The notes under the pieces are model-generated. The model made no database searches and was not told where the DNA came from. It saw only the letters and a program-made list of their open reading frames with translations. This document shows, in pieces, positions 15,075-23,682 of a stretch of 64,000 bases of DNA (position 1 is the stretch's first letter; the number at the start of each line of letters is the position of its first letter). The DNA is from Woeseiaceae bacterium (GTDB lineage Bacteria; Pseudomonadota; Gammaproteobacteria; Steroidobacterales; Woeseiaceae), in NCBI GenBank assembly GCA_030065985.1, contig JASJCM010000002.1, positions 1-64,000 of the forward strand. The letters are read 5' to 3'. The position numbers and the translations under genes were made by a program.

Positions 15075-15584
15075 ATGGTCCGCGATGCGCCTGGTGGCGA
15101 TGACTGGACGCTCGAGCCAGCCACGGATCGGGACATCGATGAGATCATGGGCTGGTTTCCCGACGCCGACGCCGTCGACATCTGGGGCGGCCCCGTTTTT
15201 CGCTTTCCGTTCTCTGCGCAGAGTTTTCGCAAGGACCTGTACCTCGACAAGATGGCGAGCTGGGCACTAAGGAGGGCAGATACAGCACTCGCTGCTTTCG
15301 GCCAATCTTATGAGCGCGCGGGGCGCGGTCACCTCGCGCGCCTCGTCGTCAATCCCGAAATGCGAGGCCAGGGCGCGGGTAAGTTGTTGATTCAACGTAT
15401 AATCGCCGCGCTAGAGGCCTCGAATGATTACGACGAGTATTCGTTATTCGTGTATCGTCACAACGAGCCGGCGTACCGGTGCTACCGCTCGCTCGGCTTT
15501 GGCGTTGTCGACTATCCTGAAGATGCGGCGATGCCCGACAAGTGTTTCTTCCTGACCAAAAAAATAACAAGGAGAAAACCATGA
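15075..15584 (+). CDS. GNAT N-acetyltransferase
   Basis: About 169 residues. The GNAT core is clear: HLARLVVNPEMRGQGAGKLLIQRII (motif A, R/Q-x-x-G-x-G/A) and YSLFVYRHNEPAYRCYRSLGF (motif B). The start is uncertain: GGAAG at 15058-15062 is 3 bases from TTG 15066 and 12 bases from ATG 15075. The stop overlaps the MAPEG start (ATGA). Substrate unknown. Confidence 0.83.
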   Translation: MVRDAPGGDDWTLEPATDRDIDEIMGWFPDADAVDIWGGPVFRFPFSAQSFRKDLYLDKMASWALRRADTALAAFGQSYERAGRGHLARLVVNPEMRGQGAGKLLIQRIIAALEASNDYDEYSLFVYRHNEPAYRCYRSLGFGVVDYPEDAAMPDKCFFLTKKITRRKP

Positions 15585-15967
15585 CGAGTGAACTTACGAG
15601 CCTTACCTGGGTAGCCGCACTGTCGGCGGTCATCTGGATTCCCTACATTCTGAACACGATCATGGTTCGTGGCCTCGTGGATGCTGTTGGCTATCCCGAC
15701 GACCCGAAACGGCTGGCGCCGTGGGCGCAGCGCATGAAAGCGGCGCACTACAACTCGGTCGAAAACCTCGTCGTTTTCGCGGCGGCAGTGCTCATGTGCA
15801 ACGCGGTCGGCATCAGCAATGACACGACGGTCATGGCGGCGCAGGTCTATTTCTGGGCCCGGGTCGTACACGTTGGTTCGTACACGCTCGGGATTCCGTG
15901 GGTCAGGACACTGGCCTTTGCGGCTGGCTGGGTTTGTACGATCCTGCTGCTGCTCCAGCTACTTTAG
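15581..15967 (+). CDS. MAPEG family membrane protein
   Basis: 128-residue, four-helix integral membrane protein of the MAPEG superfamily (eicosanoid and glutathione metabolism relatives). RMKAAHYNSVENLVVFAAAV corresponds to the conserved ExxxNxxExxxxF-like helix, and YFWARVVHVGSYTLGIPWVRTLAF to the R-x-x-x-x-x-Y-helix. GGAG lies about 7 bases before the ATG. The last 9 bases overlap the convergent uup stop. Confidence 0.85.
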   Translation: MTSELTSLTWVAALSAVIWIPYILNTIMVRGLVDAVGYPDDPKRLAPWAQRMKAAHYNSVENLVVFAAAVLMCNAVGISNDTTVMAAQVYFWARVVHVGSYTLGIPWVRTLAFAAGWVCTILLLLQLL

Positions 15968-17860
15968 GAACGACTCCTGCAGCGTCTCGAGTTCACTCCA
16001 GCGCTCGATACGCTGCTCGAGCAGTTCCTCCGTGGAACTGAGCTCCTGCAGTTTCTGCTGCACGCGCTCGGCTTTCTGCGTATAGAAATCCGGTGCGGCG
16101 ATCGCCGCCTGGAGTGACGCAATGTCGGCCTCGAGCTGCTCGATCTCGGCCGGGAGCTGATCCAGTTCGCGTTGGTCCTTGTAACTGAGCTTGGTTGCTT
16201 TGCGATTCTTGCGCCGTTCGGCAGCCGCCTGCTTGCGGCGTTCCTGCTCGAACGGATTGTCGGTTACCGCAAGCTCATGGCCACGACGTAGCCAGTCGCT
16301 GTAACTGCCCACGTATTCCTGTAAGCGACCGTCCTGTTCGAACACGACCGTGCTCGTAACGACGTTGTCGAGGAATTCGCGGTCGTGACTGACAACGATC
16401 AGCGTGCCTGTGTACTCGCAGAGTTTCTGCTCGAGCACCTCGAGCGTCTCGATATCCAGATCGTTGGTTGGCTCGTCGAGCACGAGCAGGTTAGCGGGGC
16501 GCGTGAGCAACTTGGCGAGAATGACGCGATTTCGTTCGCCACCTGACAACGCTTTCACGGGCATCATCGAACGCTTCGGACTGAACAGAAAGCCTTTCAG
16601 GTAGCCGACCACGTGTCGGTCCTTGCCATTGAGGCGAATATACGTTCGACCCTCGCCGACGTTATAGGCGACGGACTTCTCGAGGTCGAGCTCCTGGCGA
16701 AGCTGGTCGAAGTAGCCAATCTCGAGCCCGGTGCCCATCTTGAGTGTGCCGGTCTGCGGTTCCAGTTCGCCGAGCAGCAGCCGTAGCAGCGTCGTCTTGC
16801 CGACGCCGTTGTTGCCGATCAGGCCAATACGGTCTCCGCGCATGATCTTGATTGAAAAATTCTCGATGACACTCTCGTCACCGTAGCTGTAACTGACGTT
16901 GCGCGCGCGAATGACTTTGCGACCCGACTGCTCTGCTTCCTCGATATGAATGCGTGCAGTGCCCTCACGCGCGACGCGCTCTTCACGTTCCTCGCGCATC
17001 TTCAACAGGGCGCGCACCCGGCCCTCGTTTCGCGTTCGTCGCGCCTTGATGCCCTGTCGGATCCAGGCCTCTTCTTCGGCGAGTTTCTTGTCGAATTTCT
17101 GTTCGGCGACCAGTTCGTCCTCGACGGCTTTTTCCTTGCGGCGCAGGAAATTCTCATAGTCGCCCGGCCAGCTGGTCAGCTTACCGCGATCGATCTCGAC
17201 GATACGTGTCGCAAGACGTTGCAGGAAGGCACGATCATGGGTAATGAACAGCACCGCACCGGGGTAGCTAAAGATGCGATCCTCGAGCCACCGGATCGTC
17301 GCGATATCGAGGTGGTTGGTCGGCTCATCGAGCAGGAGCAGGTCGGGCTTTTGCACCAACGCCTTGGCGAGCGCTACGCGACGTCGCCAGCCTCCTGAGA
17401 GCTGGTTCATCTTCTTGTCGGCGGGCAGATTCAGCTCGGTGATCGTCGTTTCAACGCGCTGCTCGAGGTGCCAACCGTCGTGGGCGTCGATCTTGGCGTG
17501 CAGTGTCTCCAGGTCGCGAAGACCGTGCTTGTCGAGATCCAGCTTCGAGCGTTTCTCGTACTCCTTGAGCAACGACTCAATCTGGGCAAGGCCGTCGCGA
17601 ATGACGTCGATGACTGGCTGATCCATCGCCTCGGGCAGCGTCTGCTCGAGCTGACTGACGATCAGGTCGTGCCGGGCTGTGATCTCGCCGCGATCGGGCT
17701 CGAGCGTGCCCATGATCAGCTTCAACGTCGTCGACTTGCCGGCCCCGTTGCGCCCGATGAGGCACACGCGTTCACCGGGTTCGATTGAGAACTCGGCGTC
17801 GCGGAGGATGAGCTGTTCGCCAAACTCGAGGCAGATATCGTCGAAGCGCAGCAGTGACAT
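15959..17860 (-). CDS. uup: ABC-F family ATPase, Uup-like
   Basis: Soluble twin-ATPase ABC-F protein, 633 residues, close to E. coli Uup (635), linked to ribosome function and suppression of transposon excision. Two cassettes are intact: GRNGAGKST, LSGGWRRRVALAKAL and LLLDEPTNHLD in the first; GNNGVGKTT, LSGGERNRVILAKLL and LVLDEPTNDLD in the second. A C-terminal coiled coil (about residues 560-633) with a basic stretch before it is the Uup DNA/RNA-binding domain. The start MSLLRFDD at 17860 matches the family; longer in-frame starts run into the slyX region. Divergent from slyX. Confidence 0.95.
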   Translation of the reverse strand: MSLLRFDDICLEFGEQLILRDAEFSIEPGERVCLIGRNGAGKSTTLKLIMGTLEPDRGEITARHDLIVSQLEQTLPEAMDQPVIDVIRDGLAQIESLLKEYEKRSKLDLDKHGLRDLETLHAKIDAHDGWHLEQRVETTITELNLPADKKMNQLSGGWRRRVALAKALVQKPDLLLLDEPTNHLDIATIRWLEDRIFSYPGAVLFITHDRAFLQRLATRIVEIDRGKLTSWPGDYENFLRRKEKAVEDELVAEQKFDKKLAEEEAWIRQGIKARRTRNEGRVRALLKMREEREERVAREGTARIHIEEAEQSGRKVIRARNVSYSYGDESVIENFSIKIMRGDRIGLIGNNGVGKTTLLRLLLGELEPQTGTLKMGTGLEIGYFDQLRQELDLEKSVAYNVGEGRTYIRLNGKDRHVVGYLKGFLFSPKRSMMPVKALSGGERNRVILAKLLTRPANLLVLDEPTNDLDIETLEVLEQKLCEYTGTLIVVSHDREFLDNVVTSTVVFEQDGRLQEYVGSYSDWLRRGHELAVTDNPFEQERRKQAAAERRKNRKATKLSYKDQRELDQLPAEIEQLEADIASLQAAIAAPDFYTQKAERVQQKLQELSSTEELLEQRIERWSELETLQESFLK

Positions 17861-17923
17861 GGGTCGGTCCGGGGTGTTGGCGTGTATCCTACCTGAATAC
17901 CCTCTATCAAACAGGTGACCGCG

Positions 17924-18130
17924 ATGAGCGAAGAACGCTTCATTGATCTCGAGACGCGGCTTGCGCACCAGGACCAGCTTCTCAACGATCTCAACGAGGT
18001 CGTGACCGGGCAGCAAGCGCGTATTATGGATCTCGAGGAGCTGTGTCGCGCCTTGCTCGAACGCGTGCGATCGCTCGGTGATGGCGTCGCGTCGGGTAAC
18101 CCGGTCGACGAACGTCCACCGCATTACTAG
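17924..18130 (+). CDS. slyX: SlyX family protein
   Basis: Short coiled-coil protein of 68 residues with the SlyX pattern: a heptad-rich EERFIDLETRLAHQDQLLND core, then QQARIMDLEELCRALLERV, and the final PPHY tail that defines the family. ATG at 17924 has AGGTGA 5 bases upstream; GTG at 17915 is an alternative. Function is unknown even in model species. Confidence 0.9.
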   Translation: MSEERFIDLETRLAHQDQLLNDLNEVVTGQQARIMDLEELCRALLERVRSLGDGVASGNPVDERPPHY

Positions 18131-18215
18131 CCCTCAGAAAACGCTCGGGAAACCCTCAGCAACCACTTGCGACGTTTGTCGTATAGTGAGAGTTACACAG
18201 CGTCGGAGAGTCGTC

Positions 18216-21200
18216 ATGCTGAAGAATTCCAGGCTTTTCGCTATCGCCCTGCTCGTTTTCGCGGGTTCCGCCGTCGGTCAGGACTACGTGCCCGACGAGC
18301 TCGCTGGCTGGCAGGATTGGGTACTTAAAGATCACGAGTATCGTGGTTGCCCGTTCTATTTCGACCGGGGCCCATCCGGGAGAGGGGATTATGTCTGCTC
18401 CTGGCCAAGCCGCTTGCAACTTGATGTCACGTCGGCTGGCGGTCGCTTCTCGCAGCAATGGACTGTGTATGGCGACGCACAATGGATCGTTTTGCCCGGC
18501 AACACCGAGCACTGGCCCGACCGCGTTACCGTCGACGGCCGCCAGGTCGAGGTCGTCGCGCGTAAGAGTCTTCCAAGCGTTCGACTCGATCCGGGTTCGT
18601 ACCGGGTAGCCGGCCGTTTCGTGTGGGATGAGCGCCCCGGAGTCCTGGCACTGCCGCACAAGAGCGCGCTTCTGACGCTGAGCGTCGACGGCAAGAGGGT
18701 GGAGCGCCCGGACTTCTCGGGTAGCGGCGTTTTCCTTGGCGAACGGCAGCGCGATACGCGCGCCGTCGATTCTGTGCGGCTGGTTGTCTATCGCCTGATC
18801 GCTGATGACGTACCGATGCGCATGCTGACGCAGCTGGAGGTCGACGTATCCGGTGCCGTTCGTGAGGAGCTTTTTGGTCCCGCATTGCCCGACGGTTTCA
18901 TACCGATTTCGCTACACAGCGAACTGCCGGCCAAACTCGAGGCGGACGGCAATCTGCGCTTGCAGGTGCGGCCCGGTCGCTGGGTTGTTCGACTGGCTGC
19001 GCGAGCGGAAGGTGTCCTTGATGACATCACGGCTGTGACTAGCGGCACGAATATGCCCGCAGAGGAAATCTGGAGCTATCGTGCCGACGATCAGCTGCGG
19101 GTTACTGCCGCCGAAGGACTGCCACCGGTTGACCCGATGCAGGTTGATGTTCCGCGGCAATGGCAGGAACTGCCGGCATTCAGGGTTGCATCGGGTGAGA
19201 GCCTGTCAATCGTCGAGCGCAGTCGAGGCGTCGTGTCTGCAAGCAACGAGTTGTGGCTGCAGCGCACGATGTGGCTTGACTTTGCAGGCGACGGCTTCGT
19301 CGTCGAGGACAACATAATCGGGCGGATGCGAGCCGACTGGCGCCTCGACATGAGTGGGCCGTACGCCTTGCTCGCGGCTTCCGAAGCTGAGGAAGATCTC
19401 CTGATTACCCGAGGTGATGAGGAGGGCAAGACCGGCATCGAGGTTCGCCAGAGCGATGTCGACATCGCGGCGCTCGGGCGTAGCGAGACTCGCGGCTCGA
19501 TGCCCGTGACGGGTTGGGATGCACGCTTCGGCCGGGTTAACGCCATTCTGAACTTGCCGCCAGGCAACAAGCTGCTGACGGCGCCAGGTGTCGACAGTGC
19601 CAATGGCAGCTGGACCGGCCAATGGCAATTGCTCGATTTCTTCCTTGTTCTGATCATCACTATCGCGGTTTGGCGGCTCTTCAACCCGGTTTCGGGAATT
19701 ATTGCGTTACTCGCATTGGTCCTGAGTTTCCACGAGTTTTATGCGCCCACCTGGCTGTGGCTCAACGTGCTTGCGGCGATCGCGCTCCTGCGTGTGACGC
19801 CGGAGGGCAGATTGCGCAGATGGGTGCGCAGCTACCAGCTGGTCAGCGCCGCATTGCTCGTGATCGCACTCATACCGTTCGTAGCAGGGCAGCTCACCAA
19901 TGCGATCTACCCACAGTTAGAGCCACAGTACCCCCGTGCAGGCCTGCTTTCTCCTGTCGTTAGCGCACCTGCAGATGAAGCACGGCAAGCGGAACTGAGC
20001 CTGCAGAGGGCGGCGAAGCCCCAGGTCTCAACGGCGGAACCGATGCTTGAAGAGATCATCGTTACCGCCGCAAAAGGGGCACCGGCGCCGTTCGCACGCT
20101 ACGCGCCAAATGCCATTGTGCAGGCCGGTCAGGGCATTCCGTCGTGGCGCTGGAATAGCTACGTCCTCGAATGGAGTGGACCCGTCGATGAAGAACAGGC
20201 TATGCGCCTGGTGATTCTGCCGCGATGGTTGGTCACGACACTGCGATTCGTGCAGGTCGTCCTGCTGTTGATATTCGCGGGCATCGTTGCCGCCGAGATC
20301 CTGAATCGGCAGTGGCGCATACCGGGTGGCCTCAAGCTCGGGCGCAGCCCGGCGACGAGCGTTTTGGCCGCAGGCGTCTGCGCATCGCTGTTGACGATCG
20401 GAGCTCCTGCCGAGGCCGAGATGCCGAGCAAGGAGTTGCTGCAACAGCTTGAACAGCGCTTGCTCGAGCCTCCCGACTGCGTGCCACGCTGCGCTGAGAT
20501 CGTGGCAGCCAGTGTCGATGTGGGTGATGCAGCGATCAGCATGACGTTGAACGTGCATGCGCACGAAAATGTTGCTGTGCCGCTGCCCGGCACACTTCGC
20601 GGCTGGTATCCGCAAGTAACCGCTGTCGATGGCGATTCAGATGCGCGTGTGTTCCGGGACCAGGGTTCGCGCCTGTGGTTGTACGTGACGCAAGGCATGC
20701 ACAGCGTGAGCTTACGCGGTGCAATTCCGGCGGCGGACAGCCTTGAGATCCCGTTTGCGGCGCCGCCAAGGGTGATCAATGTAAACAGTGACGGGTGGTT
20801 CGTCGCAGGCATCAGGGATCGGCGCCTGCTTTCCGGTTCGCTGCAGCTGACGCGACTTCAGGTGGAGGACGGTGGCGATACCGTACGCTGGGAAAGCAGC
20901 AGGTTCCCGCCCTTCGTGACGGTTCGGCGAACCGTTGAGCTTGAACTCGACTGGCGTGTGCGAACAACGGTGGAACGAGTCGCACCGCTGCAGGGCGCCT
21001 TGACGATTGAGCTGCCGTTGGTCGACGGCGAAGACATCGTCAGCGGTGATTTCACGGTCCGCGACGGTACCGTCCTCGTGTCGATGAATCCGCAGCAGGA
21101 AGAAGTGAGCTGGACGTCGAACCTGCCGCGCAAATCGCCACTTACGCTGACGGCTGGCGACGGTTCGCTGTGGTCCGAGCGCTGGCGTGTTGCGGTTGGG

Positions 21201-22253
21201 AGTTCCTGGAACGCCGTCTTTGAAGGCTTACCCGAAAGCAATACAGGTGCCGAGTTCGCGGATGTGCGTGTTGCGGAATTTGATCCGCGAGCTGGCGAAT
21301 CCCTGACGCTGACGGCCACTCGGCCAGAAGCGGCAGAGGGCAATACGCTCGCGTTCGATGCGGTTGATCTACAGGTCAACCAGGGAGACCGGAGTGCCGA
21401 CGTTGCGCTGCAGCTCGACTATCGCAGTACGCGCGGGGCACAACATGTCATACGCCTGCCTGACGGTATTGAAGTCAGACGGGTTGCAATCGATGGAGCC
21501 GAGCAAACCCTGCGAGCGGAAGCCGGTGAACTCACGCTGCCAATTCTGCCCGGTGAGCACCAGGTCGCCATTACGTGGCGCGCAACGGAGGACTCTGGCT
21601 GGCGCACGACGACACCGAATGTGGATCTTGGCGCACCGGCGAGCAACATAGAGCTTGGTATCGTGATGCCGAAGAATCGTTGGGTTCTCGGAGCATTCGG
21701 ACCGAAGCTCGGTCCAGCCGTCATGTACTGGTCGGAGCTCGCCGCGATGATTTTGTTCGCGTTGATTCTCGGTCGCATCGGGCTGACACCACTCTCGACG
21801 CGGCACTGGCTGCTGCTCGGCCTCGGCTTCAGTACGTTCAGTTGGGGGATGCTGGCGATTGTCGTCATCTGGCTCGTCGCTTGTGGCGCTCGCGAGAAGC
21901 TGAAGTCAGACGAACTCAGCTGGTGGCAATTCGACTTCGTGCAAATCGTTATCGGTGGTCTGACCGTCATCGCGCTCTTGGGCATCATCTCTGCTTTGCC
22001 GCAGGGGTTGCTCGGCACGCCGGACATGCACGTTGCTGGTCACGGTTCGTATGGCAACGACCTGAACTGGTTTGCGGATAGAAGCGATTCAGTGCTACCG
22101 GGTGCGTCCGTGTTGACCGTGCCCTTGTGGGTGTACAAGACGTTGATTCTGGCCTGGGCGCTGTGGCTCAGCTTCGCATTGCTGCGCTGGTTGCCTTGGG
22201 TGTGGCAGTGCTTCAGCAGTGACGGATTCTGGCGCAAGCGGGTGCGGGGATAG
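18216..22253 (+). CDS. Very large membrane protein of unknown function, possible two-part fusion
   Basis: I do not recognise this 1345-residue protein. It opens with a signal peptide (LFAIALLVFAGSAVGQ) and a long beta-rich extracytoplasmic region to about residue 465. Two to three membrane helices follow (about 470-565), a short loop carrying LEEIIVTAAKG near residue 611, another helix (about 670-695), then an internal signal-peptide-like stretch with SVLAAGVCASLLTIGAPAEA near 715-738. A second beta-rich extracytoplasmic region follows to about 1165, and about four C-terminal helices end the protein. This architecture reads as two similar precursors joined. The EEIIVTA sequence resembles the N-terminal signature of TonB-dependent receptors, but no plug or barrel is present. 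It leads a block with a DUF2238 gene and a hydrolase. Confidence 0.75.
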   Translation: MLKNSRLFAIALLVFAGSAVGQDYVPDELAGWQDWVLKDHEYRGCPFYFDRGPSGRGDYVCSWPSRLQLDVTSAGGRFSQQWTVYGDAQWIVLPGNTEHWPDRVTVDGRQVEVVARKSLPSVRLDPGSYRVAGRFVWDERPGVLALPHKSALLTLSVDGKRVERPDFSGSGVFLGERQRDTRAVDSVRLVVYRLIADDVPMRMLTQLEVDVSGAVREELFGPALPDGFIPISLHSELPAKLEADGNLRLQVRPGRWVVRLAARAEGVLDDITAVTSGTNMPAEEIWSYRADDQLRVTAAEGLPPVDPMQVDVPRQWQELPAFRVASGESLSIVERSRGVVSASNELWLQRTMWLDFAGDGFVVEDNIIGRMRADWRLDMSGPYALLAASEAEEDLLITRGDEEGKTGIEVRQSDVDIAALGRSETRGSMPVTGWDARFGRVNAILNLPPGNKLLTAPGVDSANGSWTGQWQLLDFFLVLIITIAVWRLFNPVSGIIALLALVLSFHEFYAPTWLWLNVLAAIALLRVTPEGRLRRWVRSYQLVSAALLVIALIPFVAGQLTNAIYPQLEPQYPRAGLLSPVVSAPADEARQAELSLQRAAKPQVSTAEPMLEEIIVTAAKGAPAPFARYAPNAIVQAGQGIPSWRWNSYVLEWSGPVDEEQAMRLVILPRWLVTTLRFVQVVLLLIFAGIVAAEILNRQWRIPGGLKLGRSPATSVLAAGVCASLLTIGAPAEAEMPSKELLQQLEQRLLEPPDCVPRCAEIVAASVDVGDAAISMTLNVHAHENVAVPLPGTLRGWYPQVTAVDGDSDARVFRDQGSRLWLYVTQGMHSVSLRGAIPAADSLEIPFAAPPRVINVNSDGWFVAGIRDRRLLSGSLQLTRLQVEDGGDTVRWESSRFPPFVTVRRTVELELDWRVRTTVERVAPLQGALTIELPLVDGEDIVSGDFTVRDGTVLVSMNPQQEEVSWTSNLPRKSPLTLTAGDGSLWSERWRVAVGSSWNAVFEGLPESNTGAEFADVRVAEFDPRAGESLTLTATRPEAAEGNTLAFDAVDLQVNQGDRSADVALQLDYRSTRGAQHVIRLPDGIEVRRVAIDGAEQTLRAEAGELTLPILPGEHQVAITWRATEDSGWRTTTPNVDLGAPASNIELGIVMPKNRWVLGAFGPKLGPAVMYWSELAAMILFALILGRIGLTPLSTRHWLLLGLGFSTFSWGMLAIVVIWLVACGAREKLKSDELSWWQFDFVQIVIGGLTVIALLGIISALPQGLLGTPDMHVAGHGSYGNDLNWFADRSDSVLPGASVLTVPLWVYKTLILAWALWLSFALLRWLPWVWQCFSSDGFWRKRVRG

Positions 22254-22255
22254 AC

Positions 22256-22864
22256 TTGCGGCTCGGCTGGATCACAATCTTCCTGGGTGTCCTGATCTGG
22301 TCCGGCATCGGTCCAAGGGACTTCATGACCTGGTGTCTCGAGGTTTCACCGGCCGTAATCGGTGGTGTCGTCCTGTGGTTTACGCGTGAGCGATTCCCGC
22401 TAACCGCGATGACCTACACGCTCATCCTGATCCACTGCGTGATCCTGATGGTCGGCGGTCACTATACCTACGCCGAAGTTCCTGTCGGTGAGTGGTTTCA
22501 GGAGACGTTCGATGGCACCCGCAATAATTACGACAAGCTGGGCCATTTCGTTCAGGGCTTTGTTCCGGCGATCATCACCCGCGAAATCATGGTCAGGCTC
22601 AGGGTGTTCAACTCCGTGCGCTGGCGCGATTTCTTTATTGTCAGCTTCTGCCTTGGTTTCAGTGCGTTCTATGAGTTGATCGAGTGGTGGGTGGCATTAC
22701 TCTCCGAAGAAGCCGCTGCGAGCTTTCTCGGCACACAGGGCTACGCGTGGGACACGCAATCCGACATGGGTTGGGCGTTGTTCGGCGCGGTGCTCGCGCT
22801 GTTGCTGTTGAGCCGCTGGCATGACCGGCAGATGCTTGAACGTGGATTCGTCAAAGGAGTCTGA
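22256..22864 (+). CDS. DUF2238 family membrane protein (YjdF-like)
   Basis: 202-residue integral membrane protein with about six helices. The family pattern is visible in YDKLGHFVQGFVPAIITREIMVR, SAFYELIEWWVALLS and GYAWDTQSDMGWALFGA, with conserved His, Glu and Asp in or near the membrane. TTG start 2 bases after the large membrane gene, with GGGGA just upstream, so the pair is probably translationally linked. Function unknown; the polar membrane residues suggest an enzyme or transporter. Confidence 0.87.
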   Translation: MRLGWITIFLGVLIWSGIGPRDFMTWCLEVSPAVIGGVVLWFTRERFPLTAMTYTLILIHCVILMVGGHYTYAEVPVGEWFQETFDGTRNNYDKLGHFVQGFVPAIITREIMVRLRVFNSVRWRDFFIVSFCLGFSAFYELIEWWVALLSEEAAASFLGTQGYAWDTQSDMGWALFGAVLALLLLSRWHDRQMLERGFVKGV

Positions 22865-22870
22865 GCTATT

Positions 22871-23581
22871 GTGAAGCGTGTAATCGTTGCTGGTTGTTTG
22901 CTGTCGTTTGCCGGGGTAGTACAGGCGAGCGAGTGCGTCGTGCTGCTGCACGGTCTCATCCGTTCCTCGACCGCGATGAACAAGATGCAGCGCGAACTCG
23001 ACGATGCCGGGTTCTTGACCGCGAACATCGATTATCCGTCGCGCGAGTACACGATCGAGGAGCTGGCGGATATGGCCGTTCCCGCCGGGTTAAAGGAATG
23101 TCGTAGTCACGAGAACGTCGAGCGGATTCACTTCGTGACGCATTCGCTCGGCGGGATCCTCGTGCGCCAGTACCTGAGTACTAACGAAATCCCGGAGCTC
23201 GGGCGCGTGGTCATGCTTGGGCCGCCGAACCAGGGCAGCATGGCGGCCGACGATATGGGCGGTGTGCCGGGATTCGAGTGGCTCAATGGTCCAGCCGGAC
23301 GACAGCTGGGCAAAGGCGATGACAGCCTGCCGCTCAAACTCGGTCCGGCCAATTTCGAGGTTGGCATCATCGCTGGTAATCGCACGATCGACCCGATCAC
23401 GTCGGCTGTTCTCGATAATCCGGATGACGGTCGTGTCTCGGTTGAAGATACCAAGCTCGAAGGGATGACGGACTTCATCGTCGTCGAGCACTCGCATGCC
23501 TTCATGATGCGCATGCGCCGACCGATCGAATTGACGATACACTTCCTGAAGAACGGCAATTTCGAACTCTCCGATGAATAA
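22871..23581 (+). CDS. Alpha/beta hydrolase, secreted lipase-like
   Basis: 236-residue serine hydrolase with a signal peptide (MKRVIVAGCLLSFAGVVQAS). CVVLLHGLIRSS is the oxyanion strand-loop, THSLGG the nucleophile elbow, PNQGS a lipase-type loop, and VEHSHAFMM holds the likely catalytic His. The PGAP1/triacylglycerol-lipase group is the nearest match. GTG start, 6 bases after the DUF2238 gene. It probably acts in the periplasm on an ester substrate. Confidence 0.85.
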   Translation: MKRVIVAGCLLSFAGVVQASECVVLLHGLIRSSTAMNKMQRELDDAGFLTANIDYPSREYTIEELADMAVPAGLKECRSHENVERIHFVTHSLGGILVRQYLSTNEIPELGRVVMLGPPNQGSMAADDMGGVPGFEWLNGPAGRQLGKGDDSLPLKLGPANFEVGIIAGNRTIDPITSAVLDNPDDGRVSVEDTKLEGMTDFIVVEHSHAFMMRMRRPIELTIHFLKNGNFELSDE

Positions 23582-23682
23582 CGATAGTGAGAAACCTCTT
23601 GCTTGTCCTTCACTACATCGCTCTCGAGCTTGTGGCACATTCGAGACCGCGGCCGTCCGACGCAGGACAATAGTGTTACGCA

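Noticed and set aside
18167-18187. Promoter TTGCGA/TATAGT before the large membrane protein
   Set aside because: The hexamers are only 9 bases apart, so they cannot form a normal sigma-70 promoter; TATAGT alone is too weak to call.
18182-18199. Third CRP-like site AGTGA...ACACA
   Set aside because: The half-sites are separated by five rather than six bases and match poorly.
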